A stretch of 64,000 bases of DNA from Podaxis mareebaensis (Eukaryota; Basidiomycota; Agaricomycetes; Agaricales; Agaricaceae): positions 1 to 64,000 of the forward strand of contig JAEUWP010000455.1 in the NCBI GenBank assembly GCA_018524725.1, given 5' to 3'. Made by a program: the position numbers and the translations under genes. Position 1 is the first letter of the stretch; each line of letters opens with the position of its first letter. Positions 59,464-64,000 of this stretch are shown piece by piece. The notes beneath the pieces were generated by a model. The model was given only the letters and a program-made list of their open reading frames with translations, did no database searches and was not told the origin of the DNA.

Positions 59464-60547
59464 ATGGATTCTTGGGTCAATAATAACACTATGCCTGCGG
59501 TCGGAACAATCCCGTATCAAGATTCGTTGAAGAAGATCAGTCACAGCCCTGCTTCTGCACATAAAGGGTGAGATTCCATAGACCCCGATTGCCATATCTT
59601 GGAGCTGTTGAAGTAAATCTCACATAGCTATCCTTTAATGGTCCCCTCGCCTCATGTTTTTGCGAGCTAGTAGCAATGGCCAATTACAAAGGACTCCAAG
59701 ACTTTGGGAAAGCCGCCGTCCATATGCATCGCCGACCATTCGCAATGACCCGCACCGCTCAACCTTGACACAGTCACAATCACAACATCTTCCCACCGAG
59801 CGGTTTTATCGCCGTACCAAGGCTGCATTTCATCATCCGGGGCCCCTATCCCGTGGAACATCGGCCGATTCACGTAGGGGCCGTGATGTTGTGACAGACA
59901 CTACGTCGAGAATTCTCAATCAAGACCGTGGGTCTGGCAAGACAGCGAATATAACTCGGAGACATCGTGGTACATCGACGGCGACAGAGGACTTTTTGAA
60001 TGAAGTGTCACGTTCTCCAAACACACGACGGGGTCGCGGGAGTCAGGTTGCCGAATTGGATGTCATTGCCAATAGTCAAGAATCTCCCGCTGTCGCCACA
60101 GCCTTAGCTTCAGTAGCGGCGGCGGAAATGACCCTGGCGAACGCGAGCCGCGGATTCCGTACGCAGTTGATGTTATCTCAAGCTCGCAAAACCATCGCGA
60201 AATACAAACTGGTTTGTTTTGCCTCTGGTTCAAAAGGATGACGCTGGAGAACGCTTTCTATCATGGACGTCGTCCTTGAATTGAAGGCACAGTACGCTGG
60301 ATATACGACGGGGGACCTGTACGTCACGTTTGAACGCATGCGCCGTAACGGAGGTTCCCGCCCAGTGTTCGAGCACCTTGCGCATGATTTCTCAGTGGGG
60401 CTTGAGAGTGTGAACACGTACTGGGATGGACAAGCAAGGATGTGGCGGGAGTGGAAGACTCCGACGGATGAATGCGTTAATTGTGTTAGTGGATCGACGT
60501 TCCTGGCCGGGTTTACTCGCGGTCCCGACCCTGCGCGTTGGTGTTGA
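59464..60547 (+). CDS. Hypothetical basic, disordered protein, model uncertain
   Basis: Not recognised. A possible first exon encodes MDSWVNNNTMPAVGTIPYQD and SLKKISHSP, ending near a GTGAGA donor at about 59,569. A 196-codon open stretch to 60,241 then carries an Arg/Ser/Thr-rich, low-complexity sequence (SRRPYASPTIRNDPHRSTLT; TSRILNQDRGSGKTANITRR) followed by a helical part VATALASVAAAEMTLANASR. A further frame from 60,263 reads MDVVLELKAQYAGYTTGDLY and VFEHLAHDFSVGLESVNTYW and could be the next exon. The link between them is not resolved. It may be a fast-evolving gene, a decayed one, or chance open frames. Confidence 0.35.
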
Positions 60548-63500
60548 CATTTCCCTGCATCATTCCACATCTCCAACGGCGACTTATTCAGCTCCATCAT
60601 TGACTTCATTGTATGTCGGACACGCTCATTTCCCTGACTCTATCGAACGCTCGACAGCTTCTTGGTGTCCTTTGTTGAATGGTAGTTACGTTGCTGGTTA
60701 TCATGATCAGCCGTAAGGCCACTTTGATTGAAGGACGATACCTTAACTTTGTTCAGATGACTGAGGGGACCGTATGCCTGACAATCATTAGCATTCCAGT
60801 GTGTCCCCTGATTACTGAGATATCCTCTTACCCTCCGTCTGTGTCGGTAGATAGCAATTATATGTGTCGAGCACTGCAAATATTTCAATGGCTGCCTTCG
60901 TGTGTACCTTTGTGCCTATCGCGGTTAGTTGCCTGCGTAGCCCTCGCCTTATATATTCTGTATATGTACCCGACGCGTGTCATGATGCCCTACTCATCAT
61001 TCTTAACAATAACAGAGCCACAACAAAGCGTAGGCAAGGGATAGATGAAACTTATGATATACAGATATCGTAATGTCATTATGGGTGTTTGTGGGTATGG
61101 ATGGGTCTTGTGAGCCTTGCGATGCTGGGATCTGTTCCTTAATCCGGTGCAACCCAGATACCTACCAAACACCCTTGTCAGTGTTGTTCGTCGTTTCAAA
61201 GCCCCCAAAAAGTGTGGAGTGTCAAAATAAACCGGGGTTAAAGTTCGGGTTTGGTGATCCTCCTGTCGGGAAGGGGTAAACCTGCTCTCCCGACAACGAT
61301 GGAGCTGAGCAACAGTCGCTTCTTGGCATTGCTGATTGAGCTCAATAGCGCTCGTTATATCATGTTTCAATTGATCATGGATTAGACGCTTCAAGGTGGA
61401 ATGACCAACCATCGAAGTTGTTCCGTCCGAAAGAACGAATATACTATTGATGGAGATAACGACGAACATAGCCGTGACTGCGAACCTGAGAAATAAGACA
61501 TGTCGTTAGACAACTCGAACATGTCAACGTCGTGATCCACGTCTTATCGTTACCCTCCTATGTGAATGGGAAAATCGGAGCCATGTTCATGGTCAAGGGA
61601 TTCCGACCTGTTCTAGCCTTAGTGCCACTGATAACGACGAACATACCACCTGTAACTTGTACGTTAACAAAGAAGGGTTCCATTTGTCACATCGATGGCG
61701 GCTGATTGGGAAGCTAGACTCGCAAGCAAAGTTCGAACTATCTTTCGCCAGCTCCACAACGCTGATCCACCATTCCAAGAAATGGGGAGCATATGCTCCA
61801 TCGCACGTCTGACCAGGTAGAAAACTGAAGCAACTCCTCCATTCGGAGCGGTAGGCAGCTTTCGCCGGTCTTCTGAAGTTTATTGCCATTTGAGGTGCTC
61901 CAAGCTCACAAGACTCGTCGATCTTCGTCGTACAGCGGCCGTACAGTCTAATCCTGAGTATTGGCGGAGTTGGTCATATGGGGTGGCTCGGGTATGGTAT
62001 GTGATATTTTTGCGTCGGTAAGGAGGCATAAGGTGTTCTGGTTTGGGACCGTCCCGACTCGGGCGTAGTGGGACTCGTGGATGATGGTGTACCACTAGAC
62101 GACATTTTTCGACAGGGTCTTATGACACATATGTACCACACGCCTCCGTGATGTTGTATCACCGATCCGTTCGTGGCCCATGATCAAGAACCCCAGCTTC
62201 TAGTGCCATTAAGGAACTTTGAAAGTCGCGGCTGTAAGTTTGGGTTCGCGGGTACCTTGTATTGCAAAGGCATGTTGCGCAACACCGCGCCCAGCTGCAT
62301 ACCAATACTACCGCTGGAGCCTCGAGGCATCCGCAGCTATGGACTTGCAAATTCACCAACCAAGAAAGTATACGGTTCCGAGCTTAGCTCGACGGTTTAT
62401 GCCATATAGATACAGGCTAGCATGAGGACTCCACAGTATATGAAAACGTTGAATAAGTACAACTTGCCAAGTCGAGCCCAAGGCGCACAGGTCTTAGTCG
62501 GGACCCCGATAAACGAGGAACTCCCAAACAGATAATACCCCCAAATATATGTCCGTTTTCAGTGTCACAGCGGTCGCTAAAAACGCCAATGCTACCTCCC
62601 ATATATGTACGGAGAGCCTGGTGCCAGAGGTAATCCCGAACAAGGGGGGGTCAAGTGACGTTGTATCCCTTCCCTTTACGGCCACGACCAACTTGGGCAC
62701 GATCCCGGACCAAAAACAACCATTGAGCTCAGATTCGTACACGGTGTAACGGTGTTCTAATGAGTGACAACTGGTAATCATAGAACAATTTGACACGACA
62801 TATGTGCTTCTACATACATATCCAGCCCATTTAATAATCGAGTGTGACTTCCATGACTTATTTCCGAGATTCAGTGATTGCAGCTACGAGATCATCATAA
62901 GTCCCATCCCACCAATACTGGTTCTTGAATACCACGACACCTGAGTTCCATCTTTCAAGTTTCAATGTCCTTTTTTGGTCATGGGTACTACGCTTTCGCT
63001 CATGCTGATACTTGTAATGTCGCGACAGCATTCAGGTATAACTTTTACGCAGAAGGCTTCTTGATGACGGGTGGCTGGCGTACGTGTCATGTATATGTGG
63101 CACCTAATGACAGACATTCGAAGCCACTGCTTGTATTCCAAGTACCCTGCTATTGACAATGTTCTGAAGAAGTATGCATAGGATGCCATTGTTGAAGTGT
63201 ATTGAAACTGTATTGCGACTGGTGACGCACCTCCTAACCGAACAATACATTAATATACCTTTGTTTCACACGAGAAATCCGAGTCCAGAACCACATGATT
63301 AACCCAAGCGAGCGTTGTGTATTCTGGTAGGTCAATATAGGTACTTCTAGTACGGGCGAAAGGAGTGTGAAAATTCATGGAGCCGGTTATCTACTTACAT
63401 AGTAACAAACACTGTGTATTATATACATGACCTGGGAGGAGCCGGGAGGTACAGGATGAGCATCGGAATTGGGTAAAGAACACAGGGATACAGGTACGCA

Positions 63501-64000
63501 GTGTGTGCACATGCGTATGATAACGACTCCGGGGCGTTAATCCGCACTGAAGCGGATTAAAGGTGACTGGCAGAAAGGGCGCAAGAGGAAACTTCGAGAT
63601 AACAGGATGGGAACGGATAACAAGAAGGGAATAGCAAAGGCTTGGAAGGGTCAGGAGGAAGGGCGACGGTATGGCTCGGCAACCCAAGGGAAAAGTCGAA
63701 CGTAAGAAAGCACGTTGGCTGAGAAAAGAAGCGAGCAAGACGGGATTTGGGAGTATAATTTGAATGGAAGCATGCGCTCAACCTCCCAAACGAAGGAGGC
63801 AGAAGTCGGCACTCAAAAAAAGGAAGATAGACCAAGAACCAGAAGCGGGATCAAAGGAATAAAGGAAATTTCGAGGAAAGACGAAAGGACACGGAAGAGC
63901 GTTACGGCACCAAAATAGACGAACGGCAAGAACATCATACGTAAAACCGAGAAAACCGAGACTAAGGTAGTCACAGCGAAAGGACAAAAATAAGTCGCGA
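60548..64000. other. 3.4 kb right-edge region without a supported gene
   Basis: Short open frames only, on both strands. None has a recognisable domain, and none can be extended by plausible splicing. A minus-strand frame at 60,990-61,469 has a hydrophobic start (MFVVISINSIFVLSDG) but no family match that I know. From about 63,600 the plus strand is A/G-rich. I see no tRNA, intact transposon or array. Confidence 0.45.

Noticed and set aside
60990..61469. 159-codon minus-strand frame with hydrophobic start
   Set aside because: One hydrophobic segment followed by residues without pattern; no neighbouring exon or family supports it.
62965..63156. Short plus-strand frame starting MSFFGHGYYAF
   Set aside because: Only 63 codons, no plausible splice partner and no recognised domain; kept as part of the unsupported right-edge region.

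Overview
This is a nuclear fragment from a filamentous basidiomycete, most likely an agaricomycete. The evidence is the gene structure: nearly every conserved gene is cut by many 46-60 nt GT-AG introns in all phases, several have tiny first coding exons, and genes lie on both strands with short spacers. The content is a mix of conserved eukaryotic housekeeping genes, a NACHT-type NLR-like protein of the kind expanded in mushrooms, and lineage-restricted disordered proteins. There are no ribosome binding sites, operons or CRISPR arrays, and I see no intact transposon or convincing tRNA. Species cannot be named from this window. Exon borders were deduced by hand from splice consensus, reading frame and family sequence.

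Left block (1-24 kb): glycogen branching enzyme (+), 3-isopropylmalate dehydrogenase (-), the pre-rRNA nuclease NOB1 (+), Arp2/3 subunit ARPC3 (-), the vacuolar TRP channel YVC1 (+), GINS subunit PSF2 (-), a haspin kinase (+), an NLR-like NACHT protein with frame breaks (+), a SKN1/KRE6 beta-glucan synthesis protein (-) and an F-box protein (+). Middle block (24-50 kb): a C2H2 zinc-finger protein (+), a USP36/UBP10-like deubiquitinase (+), a mitochondrial PP2C phosphatase (-), a disordered protein (+), an orphan 251-residue protein (+), RNase P/MRP subunit RPP1 (+), a CASTOR-like ACT-domain protein (+), an unknown protein with an internally repeated module (-) and a membrane-anchored short-chain dehydrogenase (-). 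Right block (50-64 kb): a broken low-complexity gene (+), a secreted CAP/PR-1 protein (-), prefoldin subunit 2 (-), the complex I 23 kDa subunit (+), a weak hypothetical gene (+), and about 3.5 kb at the right edge with nothing I recognise.

The genes do not form one pathway. The most informative joint signal is the divergent PSF2/haspin spacer, which carries two MluI cell-cycle boxes and two adjacent CACGTG boxes; one gene acts in S phase and the other in mitosis. The best candidates for new biology are the fungal CASTOR-like ACT protein with a long insertion between its ACT halves, and the unknown gene at 45.3-47.6 kb with a repeated APHI-PW-VP module. Two genes, the NLR and the 50-54 kb gene, each contain a run of eight G where dropping one base restores the reading frame, so either the loci are decaying or the assembly is wrong at homopolymers.
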